This document shows, one piece after another, positions 63,921 through 64,000 of a DNA stretch of 64,000 nt. This DNA is from Synechococcales cyanobacterium C42_A2020_086. GTDB taxonomy: Bacteria > Cyanobacteriota > Cyanobacteriia > Elainellales > Elainellaceae. The notes under the pieces are model-generated. The model worked only from the letters and a program-made list of their open reading frames with translations, searched no databases and was not told where the DNA came from. Location of the stretch: the NCBI GenBank assembly GCA_015272325.1, contig JACYLU010000011.1:124001-188000 (forward strand), given 5' to 3'. How positions within the stretch are numbered: the first letter of the stretch is position 1; the number at the start of each line of letters is the position of its first letter. Made by a program: the position numbers and the translations under genes.

Positions 63921-64000
63921 TCAACTGCTTCGCTCTAGGGAACTCTGGAGCTGCGGCAGCCGCACAACATATCGGTAGCCCTCGTCTAGCGAGCCTTGAA
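63921..64000 (-). CDS. C-terminal end of an unidentified protein (partial)
   Basis: An open minus-strand frame enters from the right edge and ends at TGA (complement of 63921-63923). It reads GSLDEGYRYVVRLPQLQSSL and then ERSS. The mixed hydrophobic/charged composition fits a real C-terminus, but 25 residues are too few to name a family. Confidence 0.4.
   Translation of the reverse strand, partial: QGSLDEGYRYVVRLPQLQSSLERSS

Noticed and set aside
1-64000. Search for tRNA, tmRNA, CRISPR or transposase genes
   Set aside because: No T-loop with matching acceptor stems, regular 25-40-bp spaced repeats, or transposase-like frames were seen in the gaps; a tool scan would be more sensitive.

Overview
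The window is a chromosomal segment of a cyanobacterium. This rests on psbQ (a photosystem II lipoprotein), ycf3 (photosystem I assembly), a long lrtA-type hibernation factor, a PatD-like protein, a DUF760 protein, a TLP40-type cyclophilin, glgC, and the fused PanC-Cmk enzyme typical of the phylum. Base composition is moderately GC-rich by eye, and the gene content fits a filamentous Leptolyngbya-like organism, but the genus is a guess. I found no tRNA or rRNA gene, CRISPR array, insertion sequence or prophage.

Layout. 1-5.6 kb: 5'-coding part of the RelA/SpoT (p)ppGpp enzyme, PatD-like protein, M23 peptidase, biotin ligase BirA, PgeF. 5.9-17 kb: small conserved ORF, dihydroorotase, signal peptidase I, psbQ, ThiO-like oxidase, peptidoglycan-binding protein, PPC/DUF296 protein, PanC-Cmk, XPB-like helicase, two membrane proteins. 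17.3-25.4 kb: a likely surface-glycan region with a FkbM methyltransferase, a glycosyltransferase-methyltransferase fusion, a TPR protein and two large multi-pass proteins (GT39 and DUF2079), with a Uma2 nuclease gene inside it. 25.6-33.3 kb: UvrD-like helicase, split ThrE exporter, secreted protein, PerM/AI-2E family protein, UbiH-like hydroxylase, small conserved ORF. 33.3-42.8 kb: thiL with a cyclophilin, efp-accB-trkA, DUF4347 protein, Na+/H+ antiporter, cobB, galE. 42.9-45.8 kb: ftsQ-ftsZ. 46-53.4 kb: GH8 glycanase, PPC-domain protein, TPR protein, YebC, DUF760, mutY, lipB, lrtA. 53.8-64 kb: orphan gvpF/L, RTX repeat protein, DnaJ-type chaperone, P-loop kinase, glgC, Ser/Thr kinase, dynamin-like GTPase, gatC, ycf3 and the tail of one more gene.

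Most genes are housekeeping. BirA charges AccB, the acetyl-CoA carboxylase carrier. The M23 peptidase, PgeF, peptidoglycan-binding protein, FtsQ and FtsZ bear on wall growth and division. PsbQ, Ycf3 and the TLP40-like cyclophilin serve the photosystems.

The most unusual signal is not a gene. Many intergenic gaps carry two to four tandem copies of a 9-15 bp unit, most often 11 bp, each array with its own sequence. I list about 24 arrays. Several overlap or contain start or stop codons (pgeF, fkbM-type gene, DUF2079 gene, DUF760 gene, gvpF, the small ORF at 5944). The arrays look like the product of an ongoing local duplication process. Other leads are a C-terminal module shared by two neighbouring glycan enzymes, a dihydroorotase with Gln in its HxH motif, and structured spacers next to ftsZ and lrtA.
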